This document shows positions 1-5,458 of a stretch of DNA of 5,458 nucleotides, piece by piece (the stretch's first letter is position 1; each line of letters begins with the position of its first letter). The notes under the pieces were generated by a model, which saw only the letters and a list, made by a program, of their open reading frames with translations, searched no databases and was not told where the DNA came from. Source of the stretch: Promethearchaeota archaeon. GTDB taxonomy: Archaea; Asgardarchaeota; Lokiarchaeia; Sigyniarchaeales; SOKP01. The position numbers were made by a program, and so were the translations under genes. Location: positions 1 through 5,458 of the forward strand of contig SDNM01000127.1 in the NCBI GenBank assembly GCA_004524385.1. Reading direction: 5' to 3'.

Positions 1-2776
1 ATTTTAAATCTTCAATTTCAGCCTTGAGTTTCGTTTGAGATAATAAAAGCTCTTCCCTTTTTGAATAAAATTGTCCAACAACTTCATTTTTCTTTAATAA
101 TTCAGATTCCAACTCTTTAATAGTTGTTTCAATATCAACTAATTCTTTTTTAAGAGTTTCGAGCTTAAACGTATTGTCTTTGATCTCTTCTTGGGAATTA
201 TTTATGGTAGATTCTATTTCAGATTCCCGATTATTTATTACATCTTCTAATTGAGTTCTTAGTTTAGTTACCTCTAAATTAATGTGCATATAATCTTTTT
301 CTAATTCGTCAATTTTTTTTCTTAAATTGTTGATTTTCTTGGTGAAATCATTATCTTCAAGTAAAGATATCTTAGATTTAAGTTCATTTTCATCATTCAT
401 TAATTCAGATAAAATTTGATCTATATCCTTTAATTTCAATTGTTCAGTTTGTAATTTTCCTTCAATATTTTTAATTTCGGTCTTTGTTTCTTCAATTTTA
501 ACATTATAATCTTTTAATTCATCTTCCTTTCTTAAAAGATTGTCTTTTAATACTGCTAAATTTTTTCTTACTTCACTTAATTCATTATTTGCTGAAATCT
601 TGCTTTTATAACTCAATGCAATTTGCTTATCAATATTCTTTAATTTCTTCAAATAGGAATCTTCTTCTCTTTTTAAGTTATTTAACTCTGTTTCCAATTT
701 TGGTATTTTAGCTTCCTCCTGTGATATAAAACCTCCTCTCATTGATTGTTTAAATGTGCCACCCGTCATCAAATTCGACATTTCTACAACATCCCCGTTT
801 AAAGTTACTTTTCTAGCTTTTATATCTAAGTTCGAAGCAGTGTCAATATCAGAAACCACAATAGTTCTTCCAAAAACGAATTCAAAAGCTTTTTTAAACA
901 AAGCATCGAATTGAATTAAATCTACAGCTCTTCCAATTATTTTTTCGTTGTTATTTAAATCATAATTGATAAAATTAGTTTTTATCTTATCTAAAGGTAT
1001 AAAAGAAGCACGACCAATTTTATTATTCTTAAGAAAATTTATACATTGTTTTGCTGTTGCTTGATTTTCAACTACGATGTAATTAAATTTATTCCCGCCT
1101 GCTATTTGAAGTGCAGTATTATACTCTTCTCTTGTTTTTCCTAACTGAGCAATAGTGCCATAAATGGTTCCTGAAATTTTGTGGTTAGAAGATAATTCTC
1201 TATCATTCTTCAATCTTAAAATCGCTTCTAATGCCTTGTTTGATGATAATTTTTGGATTACTTTTATTTTACTCTTAAGAGATATTAGTTTCTCATGCTT
1301 TTCATTTATTATAGATTGAATTTTTTTTAGTTTTAAATCTAAATTTTGCTTATTACTCTCTAAATCATTTAAACTAATGTTATTATCAGGTTTTTCCTTG
1401 TAATTCCTTTCTTCCGAATCCAATATCTTTATTTCTTGACTAATATTTTCAATTTCTCCATTGAGCACATCTACTCTCATTACTGTATTGCTTAATTTAT
1501 CATTAGAACTTTCTAATTTACTTGTTAAAACCTTAATCTCAGATTTTATCTCACTTTTTATTTCATTTTTTTCTGCAATATCATTTTTTAGAGATTCAAG
1601 ATTTTCTTGAAAACCTTTATATTTAGAATCAAATTCCTTAGTTTGTTCTTCGCTATGATATAATTCTTCTTTCAACGATTGGAGTTTTTCCTTAATTTCC
1701 TTTTTCTCTTTCTTCTTGCCCATCAAATTATTTTGAATAATTTGTTTGTTCCCTTCAAGGTCCTCTTTTTTTTTAAAAGAATCTATTAAATTTTTTTTTA
1801 GTTTTAATATTTCTTTTTGAAAATTTTCCTTCTGCGTTTCTTTTTTAGCAATATCAGTTTTCAACTTATTTAGCTTTAGAGTTAGTTCTTTCAATTCATT
1901 AGTTTGAAGTTTTTTAATCTCTTCATTGATTTTATCCAATTCAACAGCAATTTTACTTAAATGTTCTCTTTTTTCTAAAAGATTATAATTAATTTCTTGA
2001 ATTTCTTTTATCAAAGTTTCCTTTTTAACCATAAATCTATCAATTTGTTTTTCAAAATCCCTCAATTTTAAAACAATGAGAGCATTTTCAGCATTTTTTT
2101 GCTTTGTGTCGTGTTCCTGATATTTTAAGGCATCATCTTTTTCTCTTTCTAAGGAATCTAATTGAATTGAAAGTTCATTTAGTAAAAGAGTAATTCTAGA
2201 GATATTTTCTTCTACTTTGGCTAAATCTTTTTCTGCTTTTTCTTTCTTTTCGTTATATGATGCGATTCCGGAAATATCTTCAATTAATCCCCTGCGTTCA
2301 TTGTTATTCATTGTTATAATTCTAAAGAGTTCTCCTTGCAAAATAAGATTAGACGAGTTTGGTAATAAGCCTGCTAAATCTAAAATATCTTGTAATTCTC
2401 TCCTCGTAATAACTTTATCGTTTAAAAAATATTTTCCTTTACCATCAATATATATCTTTCTCGAAACCTTTACTGTATTTGTTTCAACTGGGATGGGAAA
2501 GATTCTATCAGAGTTATCAAAAACCACATCTACCTTTGCATATTTAGAAGGAGTTCCTCCATTACTACCTCCGTTGCATATTAAGTCTTTTATATTATTT
2601 ACTCTCATTTTATTCCCGGATAATTCTCCTATAGCAAATACAAACGCATCTAAGATGTTGGATTTCCCACTTCCATTTGAGCCAACTATTGAAGTAAACC
2701 CTTTGCTAAAATTGATTTTAGTTTTTTCTTTAAAGCTTTTAAATCCTTCACAAATTAAAGATTTTATATACACCAT
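1..2776 (-). CDS. smc: Chromosome segregation protein SMC, N-terminal 925 residues (C-terminus beyond left edge)
   Basis: This is the ATPase core of the prokaryotic SMC complex, which dimerises through its hinge and compacts and segregates the chromosome on the nucleoid, normally with ScpA/ScpB kleisin partners. The frame is open from ATG 2776 to the window edge; I spot-checked several stretches and found no stop. The N-terminal head (about residues 1-165) has the SMC-type opening 'IKSLICEGFKSF', Walker A GSNGSGKS at residues 32-39 (K38), and a Q-loop at Q147 in 'NLILQGELFRI', followed by 'RRGLIEDISGIASY'. Outgoing coiled coil spans about 170-510. The hinge (about 515-685) shows 'GTIYGTIAQLGKTREEY', 'ASFIPL', 'VTLNGDVVE' and a glycine-rich exit 'LMTGGTFKQSMRGGF'. 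Returning coil follows to the edge. Family members run about 1,150-1,200 residues, so roughly 240 residues with the ABC signature and Walker B are missing here. Rad50 is excluded because it has a zinc hook (CxxC) instead of this hinge. No Shine-Dalgarno precedes the ATG. The partner scpA could lie further left but is not visible. Confidence 0.96.
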   Translation of the reverse strand, partial: MVYIKSLICEGFKSFKEKTKINFSKGFTSIVGSNGSGKSNILDAFVFAIGELSGNKMRVNNIKDLICNGGSNGGTPSKYAKVDVVFDNSDRIFPIPVETNTVKVSRKIYIDGKGKYFLNDKVITRRELQDILDLAGLLPNSSNLILQGELFRIITMNNNERRGLIEDISGIASYNEKKEKAEKDLAKVEENISRITLLLNELSIQLDSLEREKDDALKYQEHDTKQKNAENALIVLKLRDFEKQIDRFMVKKETLIKEIQEINYNLLEKREHLSKIAVELDKINEEIKKLQTNELKELTLKLNKLKTDIAKKETQKENFQKEILKLKKNLIDSFKKKEDLEGNKQIIQNNLMGKKKEKKEIKEKLQSLKEELYHSEEQTKEFDSKYKGFQENLESLKNDIAEKNEIKSEIKSEIKVLTSKLESSNDKLSNTVMRVDVLNGEIENISQEIKILDSEERNYKEKPDNNISLNDLESNKQNLDLKLKKIQSIINEKHEKLISLKSKIKVIQKLSSNKALEAILRLKNDRELSSNHKISGTIYGTIAQLGKTREEYNTALQIAGGNKFNYIVVENQATAKQCINFLKNNKIGRASFIPLDKIKTNFINYDLNNNEKIIGRAVDLIQFDALFKKAFEFVFGRTIVVSDIDTASNLDIKARKVTLNGDVVEMSNLMTGGTFKQSMRGGFISQEEAKIPKLETELNNLKREEDSYLKKLKNIDKQIALSYKSKISANNELSEVRKNLAVLKDNLLRKEDELKDYNVKIEETKTEIKNIEGKLQTEQLKLKDIDQILSELMNDENELKSKISLLEDNDFTKKINNLRKKIDELEKDYMHINLEVTKLRTQLEDVINNRESEIESTINNSQEEIKDNTFKLETLKKELVDIETTIKELESELLKKNEVVGQFYSKREELLLSQTKLKAEIEDLK

Positions 2777-2845
2777 TGTTAAAATAAAAAATTACTTTTT
2801 TTAGAGATTTTATGTATTTCTCCAAATATCGCTGAGAAATATCTA

Positions 2846-2857
2846 CATATATATATC
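2846..2857 (-). promoter_or_regulatory. Putative TATA box for smc
   Basis: On the minus strand this reads GATATATATATG, a strong alternating TATA element about 70-80 bases upstream of the smc ATG. Archaeal transcription starts about 25 bases downstream of the box, which would leave a leader of roughly 45 bases. No Shine-Dalgarno sequence is seen in that leader. The whole spacer is AT-rich, so TATA-like strings also occur by chance. Confidence 0.35.
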
Positions 2858-2970
2858 AATAATATAACTTCTTCATTTCAATTGGAGTAATATTTAGATA
2901 TTATCTATTGGATTTATTTGATAATTAAAAATTTAAGAATTACAATTATCCTTGGATAGCTATTTACCTT

Positions 2971-2986
2971 ATTTTTTTAAAAAAAT
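2971..2986. repeat. Perfect T7A7 palindrome in the divergent spacer
   Basis: The sequence is A, seven T, seven A, T: a perfect 16-bp palindrome between the two divergent genes. Such T-tract/A-tract steps are stiff, easily melted and often nucleosome- or chromatin-protein-excluding. No regulatory role is shown. It could also be chance in DNA of this composition. Confidence 0.4.
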
Positions 2987-3026
2987 TAAAATATTAAGAA
3001 GATTAAATAATATTTGTATCGATTTT

Positions 3027-3036
3027 CATATATTTA
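3027..3036 (+). promoter_or_regulatory. Putative TATA box for the 129-residue protein gene
   Basis: CATATATTTA preceded by a T-rich stretch lies about 35-43 bases upstream of the ATG at 3070. With the usual archaeal spacing of about 25 bases, transcription would begin around 3055-3062 and leave a leader of about 8-15 bases. That fits the absence of a Shine-Dalgarno sequence before this ATG: the gene is probably read from a very short or nearly leaderless mRNA. Confidence 0.4.
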
Positions 3037-3069
3037 TCCTTAATAAATTAGAATTTAATACAAATACTC

Positions 3070-3459
3070 ATGTCAAATAATAGAGATCTTGGTTCGAATG
3101 AAGATAGTGGATTAGAAATCAATTTACTTAAGTGGTTGGAACAACTCAAAGAATATAGGAAAACAGAACCGGAAAAAATAACAACTGAACCAGAAGAAAC
3201 ATCAAATATTGACTTAAAAGAAATGATTGATGTTGCTGCTTATTTTTTATCACAAAACCAGTTAAGTTATAATGAATTGTGTTGGTTACTCGCTGAAAAG
3301 CAACTTATAATTCAAATGGGCGATGAAAATGTTTCTTTAGATGATATTCGGAAAAAAGCTGAAGAAATCTTTAGATCATCTTGTACTTACGATGAATTAT
3401 GTTGGTTGATTTCAGAACTTAAAATTTTAACAGAAAAAAAATTATTGGAAATTGGTTAA
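3070..3459 (+). CDS. Small acidic helical protein with a duplicated YxELCWL motif, function unknown
   Basis: I do not recognise this 129-residue protein as a named family. It appears soluble, with no signal peptide or membrane segment. Residues 1-50 are polar and low in complexity, with short helical stretches ('INLLKWLEQLKEYRK') and an E/T/P-rich linker at about 32-46. The C-terminal two thirds hold two copies of one unit: 'AYFLSQNQLSYNELCWLLAEKQL' (57-79) and 'EEIFRSSCTYDELCWLISELKIL' (98-120). The cores YNELCWLLAE (67-76) and YDELCWLISE (107-116) are exactly 40 residues apart and similar at the DNA level, so an internal duplication is likely. Each unit looks like two short helices, with Cys-Trp in the second. 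The single cysteines at 71 and 111 (plus C105) could pair or bind metal, but no CxxC is present. Start ATG 3070 fits the upstream TATA element. It faces away from smc and converges on the coiled-coil gene, so context gives no clear role. A scaffold or protein-binding role is inference only. Confidence 0.8.
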   Translation: MSNNRDLGSNEDSGLEINLLKWLEQLKEYRKTEPEKITTEPEETSNIDLKEMIDVAAYFLSQNQLSYNELCWLLAEKQLIIQMGDENVSLDDIRKKAEEIFRSSCTYDELCWLISELKILTEKKLLEIG

Positions 3460-3478
3460 ATTTGATTGTATTCCAATA
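3443..3478 (+). terminator. Inverted repeat spanning the stop codon of the 129-residue protein gene
   Basis: TATTGGAA (3443-3450) and its complement TTCCAATA (3471-3478) enclose a 20-base loop containing the TAA at 3457-3459. Only A residues follow on this strand, with no U-tract, so an intrinsic terminator is weakly supported. It may be chance or a 3'-end stability element. Confidence 0.25.
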
Positions 3479-3485
3479 GTAAAGT

Positions 3486-3520
3486 AAAAAATATGATTCA
3501 TGCAATTTCTGTTATTGCAT
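3486..3520 (-). terminator. Hairpin plus T6 terminator of the coiled-coil protein gene
   Basis: On the minus strand ATGCAAT (3520-3514) and ATTGCAT (3506-3500) form a 7-bp stem around a 7-base loop. The last codons of the gene (Met-Gln-stop) sit in the stem. A run of six T follows at 3491-3486. Stem plus T-run in a 52-base gap between converging genes suits a terminator. Archaea rely mainly on the U-tract, so the stem may be incidental. Confidence 0.4.
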
Positions 3521-4201
3521 TAATTCCTCTATTTCTTTATCTGAGAGAAATCCTTTAATTTCTATTAATTCTTGGATTTTTCTTAGAACTTTGGGAGCCT
3601 TACTCATCTCTGATTTTTCAGCCTCAAGAGTCTCAAGCTTTTTAGTTAGGATATCTAACTCATCCGTTTTTTTTAACAGATCATTATTAATACTTTCAAC
3701 TTCTTTATCTTTTTGCTTTAAAATGTTTTTAATGTCCTCAATTTCTTTATCTTTTTTGCTTAAATCCGTTCTTAAATCCGTTTCTAAATCTGCTATTTTA
3801 CTCTTAAGAGTTTCTATTTCTTTATCTTTATTTTCCGCTACTTGTTTAAGATCCGTTTCCTTATCACTAGAGTTTTTTACGCTGTTTTCTAAATCTGCTA
3901 TTTTTTTTTCTGAATCTGCTATTTTTTTTTCTGAATCTGCTAGTTTTTTTTCTGAATCTGCTATTTTATTTTCTAAATCTTTTATTTTTTTTTCTAAATT
4001 AGATATTTCATTAGATTTTTCTGATTTAATTTTATCAATTTCTTTATTGGAATCAATTTTCTGTTTTTCAATATCCTTTTTTGAACTTGATAATTGTTTT
4101 TCTAAATCAGTAATTTTTGCTCTAAGATCTAGTAAGGCTCTTCCATCAACTTTTTGTTTGGCGTCAGGTTTCTCTTCAATGCGTGACCAATCAATAGTCA
4201 T
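3512..4201 (-). CDS. Coiled-coil protein with heptad tandem repeats and SHOCT-like C-terminus
   Basis: This 229-residue, Lys/Glu/Ser/Asp-rich protein has no signal peptide or membrane segment and is almost entirely coiled coil. Residues 1-25 are a distinct non-coil head, 'MTIDWSRIEEKPDAKQKVDG', with a Trp and a Pro. Residues 26-199 are continuous heptads. Within them, residues 70-104 are five near-identical seven-residue units of the type EKKIADS, and 'LRTDLSKKDKEIE' and similar segments are looser repeats. The tail 'VLRKIQELIEIKGFLSDKEIEELM' (203-228) resembles a SHOCT domain: a helix, then G-[IFL]-[LI]-[ST] and an acidic helix, normally found at C-termini and linked to oligomerisation. That match is by eye. 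The start is well supported by AGGTGG, nine A's before the ATG. The protein probably forms an elongated oligomer, perhaps a tether or scaffold; no enzymatic motif is visible. It is not a piece of SMC, because it has no ATPase head or hinge. Confidence 0.85.
   Translation of the reverse strand: MTIDWSRIEEKPDAKQKVDGRALLDLRAKITDLEKQLSSSKKDIEKQKIDSNKEIDKIKSEKSNEISNLEKKIKDLENKIADSEKKLADSEKKIADSEKKIADLENSVKNSSDKETDLKQVAENKDKEIETLKSKIADLETDLRTDLSKKDKEIEDIKNILKQKDKEVESINNDLLKKTDELDILTKKLETLEAEKSEMSKAPKVLRKIQELIEIKGFLSDKEIEELMQ
3890..3994 (-). repeat. 21-bp tandem repeat encoding coiled-coil heptads (five units)
   Basis: Five consecutive 21-bp units encode EKKIKDL, ENKIADS, EKKLADS, EKKIADS and EKKIADL (residues 70-104). 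The three middle units are nearly identical in DNA, each with a long A-run (T-run on the plus strand) followed by the codons for ADSE. Unit length equals three codons times seven, so gain or loss of a unit keeps both reading frame and heptad register. Confidence 0.85.
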
Positions 4202-4210
4202 TTTTTTTTT

Positions 4211-4216
4211 CCACCT
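4211..4216 (-). promoter_or_regulatory. Ribosome binding site of the coiled-coil gene
   Basis: Minus-strand AGGTGG lies nine bases (all A) upstream of the ATG at 4201 and matches the AGGTG core of the archaeal Shine-Dalgarno AGGAGGTGAT. It fixes this start. It is the only clear ribosome binding site among the four genes. The A9 spacer joins the ATG to make an A10 run, prone to length change that would shift spacing. Confidence 0.65.
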
Positions 4217-4277
4217 TTTATTAGATTAAATATTTTAATTAATTTGTATCATTTTATTTATTGATATTAAATTAAAA

Positions 4278-4287
4278 TTATATATAC
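4278..4287 (-). promoter_or_regulatory. Putative TATA box for the coiled-coil gene
   Basis: GTATATATAA on the minus strand lies about 77-86 bases upstream of the ATG at 4201, just past the U-tract ending the CoiA-like gene. The predicted leader of about 50 bases would include the AGGTGG site, which a nearer AT-box around 4231 would not leave room for. The region is so AT-rich that this is tentative. Confidence 0.35.
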
Positions 4288-4293
4288 AAATTT

Positions 4294-4300
4294 AAAAAAA
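4294..4300 (-). terminator. U-tract terminator of the CoiA-like gene
   Basis: Seven T's on the minus strand follow the TAG stop (4303-4301) immediately, with no hairpin. Bare U-tracts are the main intrinsic termination signal in archaea. Its position suggests the CoiA-like and coiled-coil genes are separate transcription units despite sharing a strand. Confidence 0.45.
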
Positions 4301-5128
4301 CTATCTTTTTTTTTTATAGATTTGAATAGCTTTTTCATTTAGGAATTTTCCCTTTTTATTAATTAATTTAATACAGTCAATAATGATTGATTTTCCATAT
4401 TTGCTTTTGAATTCCTTAATAACGTTTTTAATTAATTTTTTCGTTTTTCTGTATTTTTTGTAATCATAAGGATTTTCTTTTAAATAAATTTGGATATAAC
4501 TTAAAATTAGATTCTTCAATGAATTTTTAACGTTTTTATCATAAAATCTAGCAATTTTAAAATTGTTAAAATTAGTACATAATAAATTCCAATTAGGAAT
4601 AAAAGTAAAATTAGAGTTTCTGAAATAATAATAATCGAAACCACTCCGTATTAATTCATCTGTTTTTTTATCTGAAAGCGAATAGTGTAAAGCATATGGT
4701 GCAGTGATTTTACTTTTTGAGTTGGTTACATTAACGTAATAAACTCTCCCTCCATACATTTTATGAAGAAATTTTTCTACTGGATTTATTCTTACATTTC
4801 TTTTATCTTCGGGAAATTTAGGGGTTGCGACACATTTTCCTTTACCGTGTAAAATCCAGAGTACATATATTTTTTGTTGATTATATTCCCTTGTTCTTTT
4901 GATAATTTCTTTAATTGAAATTCTGGATTGCTGGATTTCAACAACTATTTTTTGACCATTTTTCAATTTAAAATAAACGTCTGCTCTACGATTTTTAAAA
5001 TATTTTTCAGTAGAGCTTTCAGCGATATTAAAATTTCGTTCTGACACATATTTAAATATCAATTGCTTAATGGATTTGTGATAAAACGACTCAGATGTTT
5101 TATCTAGCAGTATCCTTAGATCATTCAT
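4301..5128 (-). CDS. CoiA-like protein with PD-(D/E)XK-type nuclease core
   Basis: This 275-residue basic protein resembles the predicted nuclease domain of competence protein CoiA, a family known mainly from Firmicutes, where CoiA is needed for natural transformation and acts around recombination of incoming DNA. The family signature by eye: 'FYHKSIKQLIFKYV' (15-28, H17), a stretch with basic residues, 'RRADVYF' (47-53, D50), 'KIVVEIQQSRIS' (60-71, E64 and Q66), then 'EIIKRTREYNQQKIYVLWIL' (74-93, R78, Y82, W91). D50 and E64-x-Q66 take the place of the D...ExK active site of PD-(D/E)XK nucleases, with Gln for Lys as in CoiA-type enzymes. The C-terminal half (about 100-275) is Lys/Asn/Tyr/Phe-rich and I cannot assign it. 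Bacterial CoiA is about 330-400 residues, so this is a short form. No competence, restriction or defence gene is adjacent. The DNA role is inferred; function in this organism is open. Start ATG 5128 lacks a Shine-Dalgarno sequence. Confidence 0.8.
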   Translation of the reverse strand: MNDLRILLDKTSESFYHKSIKQLIFKYVSERNFNIAESSTEKYFKNRRADVYFKLKNGQKIVVEIQQSRISIKEIIKRTREYNQQKIYVLWILHGKGKCVATPKFPEDKRNVRINPVEKFLHKMYGGRVYYVNVTNSKSKITAPYALHYSLSDKKTDELIRSGFDYYYFRNSNFTFIPNWNLLCTNFNNFKIARFYDKNVKNSLKNLILSYIQIYLKENPYDYKKYRKTKKLIKNVIKEFKSKYGKSIIIDCIKLINKKGKFLNEKAIQIYKKKR

Positions 5129-5145
5129 AGAATATCAGATATTCT
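5129..5145. promoter_or_regulatory. 17-bp perfect palindrome abutting the CoiA-like start codon
   Basis: AGAATATC and its reverse complement GATATTCT flank a single A, directly upstream of the ATG at 5128. The site sits in the leader or around the transcription start, where a bound dimer would block expression, so it is a candidate operator. An RNA hairpin with a one-base loop is not feasible at full stem length, so a DNA-binding site is the more natural reading. An 8-bp inverted repeat can arise by chance in AT-rich DNA; its position is the main argument. Confidence 0.4.
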
Positions 5146-5175
5146 GTCAAGTGCATTAATGAAAATTGAAATCAA

Positions 5176-5185
5176 TTATTTAATT
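5176..5185 (-). promoter_or_regulatory. Putative TATA box for the CoiA-like gene
   Basis: The minus strand reads ATTAAATAAT about 48-57 bases upstream of the ATG at 5128. A start of transcription about 25 bases downstream would fall near 5150-5158, leaving a leader of roughly 22-30 bases that contains the palindrome at 5129-5145. This is a tentative call in AT-rich DNA. Confidence 0.3.
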
Positions 5186-5356
5186 CTCATGAGTTCAATG
5201 ATTTAATAAAATTTTAATGAGCCTGAAATGTGTTTCTAGTATATAATATCAAAGAAAACAGAAAAATGTCATTTTGAAAAAAATTTGGGAATTTTCATCT
5301 AATTTTTTTCGCATATTCTGATTGATAATTTTTTTCTACCATAAAATTCTTTGGAA
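5186..5356. other. Non-coding AT-rich spacer
   Basis: No reading frame of useful length exists on either strand; the longest ATG-started ones are about 20 codons or less. TATATAAT at 5240-5247 could serve a plus-strand transcript entering the NUDIX-like frame, about 110 bases before its first ATG. I see no tRNA, convincing C/D-box RNA or other structured element. Confidence 0.5.
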
Positions 5357-5458
5357 ATGCTTCATACTAGTAACGCAGTTATTGTGAGCCACTCAAGTCA
5401 GGAAAAATTTTTGGTTCTCCGTTAATCGGATAAAACCTTAAAGAAAAATTGGCAGGAC
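5357..5458 (+). pseudogene. NUDIX-like 5' gene fragment interrupted by TAA (continues off right edge)
   Basis: From ATG 5357 the frame reads MLHTSNAVIVSHSSQEKFLVLR, then TAA at 5423-5425, then SDKTLKKNWQD to the edge. Read through the stop, this resembles the opening of NUDIX hydrolases: a beta strand 'AVIV', a short turn, a strand 'KFLVLR-S', and 'NWQD' ahead of where the glycine-rich NUDIX box (GX5EX7REUXEEXGU) would follow. By hand count these bases are about 40% GC against about a quarter in the window, which suits coding or recently coding DNA. The NUDIX box itself is outside the window, so the family call is by eye on about 33 residues. Alternatives are chance resemblance, a sequencing error at 5423, or a true gene starting beyond the edge. 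Confidence 0.3.

Noticed and set aside
1..2776. Rad50 or another ABC-type repair ATPase instead of SMC
   Set aside because: The middle domain is an SMC hinge ('GTIYGTIAQLG', 'VTLNGDVVE', glycine-rich exit) and there is no CxxC zinc hook.
2217..2804. Long plus-strand open frame of 195 codons
   Set aside because: It is antisense to the smc head domain, whose minus frame contains Walker A and the Q-loop. The plus translation is just the hydrophobic mirror of that coding sequence.
3890..3994. Tandem repeats considered as a short CRISPR-like array
   Set aside because: The 21-bp units are contiguous with no spacers, lie in frame inside a gene and encode coiled-coil heptads.
3591..4229. Plus-strand open frame of 212 codons rich in Ser, Phe and Leu
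   Set aside because: It is the antisense of Lys/Glu/Asp/Ser-rich coiled-coil codons, which makes false hydrophobic repeats. The minus gene has a ribosome binding site and heptad logic.
5190..5226. Possible C/D-box guide RNA (ATGA-like and CTGA strings)
   Set aside because: The boxes are imperfect, too close together and lack a terminal stem; such strings are frequent by chance here.
5266..5342. Short ATG-started frames on both strands in the right-hand spacer
   Set aside because: All are about 20 codons or fewer, lack ribosome binding sites and show no recognisable protein character.

Overview
The window reads as ordinary chromosome from a very AT-rich archaeon. The evidence is an SMC protein of archaeal/bacterial type, TATA-like boxes rather than -35/-10 promoters, starts without a Shine-Dalgarno sequence beside one good AGGTGG site, and a bare U-tract terminator. 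The lysine/asparagine-rich proteome and the style of the small proteins would suit a low-GC Asgard-like archaeon, but that placement is a guess.

Layout, left to right. (1) Bases 1-2776, minus strand: the first 925 residues of the chromosome-segregation ATPase SMC (N-terminal head, outgoing coiled coil, complete hinge, part of the returning coil). The C-terminal head lies beyond the left edge. (2) Bases 2777-3069: a divergent AT-rich spacer with a probable TATA box for each flanking gene and a 16-bp T7A7 palindrome. (3) Bases 3070-3459, plus strand: an unrecognised 129-residue acidic protein with a duplicated YxELCWL motif. (4) Bases 3460-3511: a convergent gap with hairpins that probably end transcription. 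(5) Bases 3512-4201, minus strand: a 229-residue coiled-coil protein built partly on a 21-bp heptad-encoding tandem repeat, ending in a SHOCT-like helical hairpin. (6) Bases 4202-4300: its leader and promoter, plus the U-tract terminator of the next gene. (7) Bases 4301-5128, minus strand: a CoiA-like protein with a PD-(D/E)XK-type nuclease core of the D...ExQ form. A 17-bp perfect palindrome abuts its start codon. (8) Bases 5129-5458: mostly non-coding. The last ~100 bases are visibly richer in GC and read, across one in-frame TAA, like the start of a NUDIX hydrolase.

The genes do not form one operon. SMC and the small protein diverge, the small protein and the coiled-coil gene converge, and the coiled-coil and CoiA-like genes share a strand but have a terminator and promoter between them. 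I see no CRISPR array, tRNA, rRNA or insertion sequence, and no convincing new multi-gene system. The best leads are the CoiA-like nuclease with its palindrome, the duplicated-motif small protein and the interrupted NUDIX-like reading frame.
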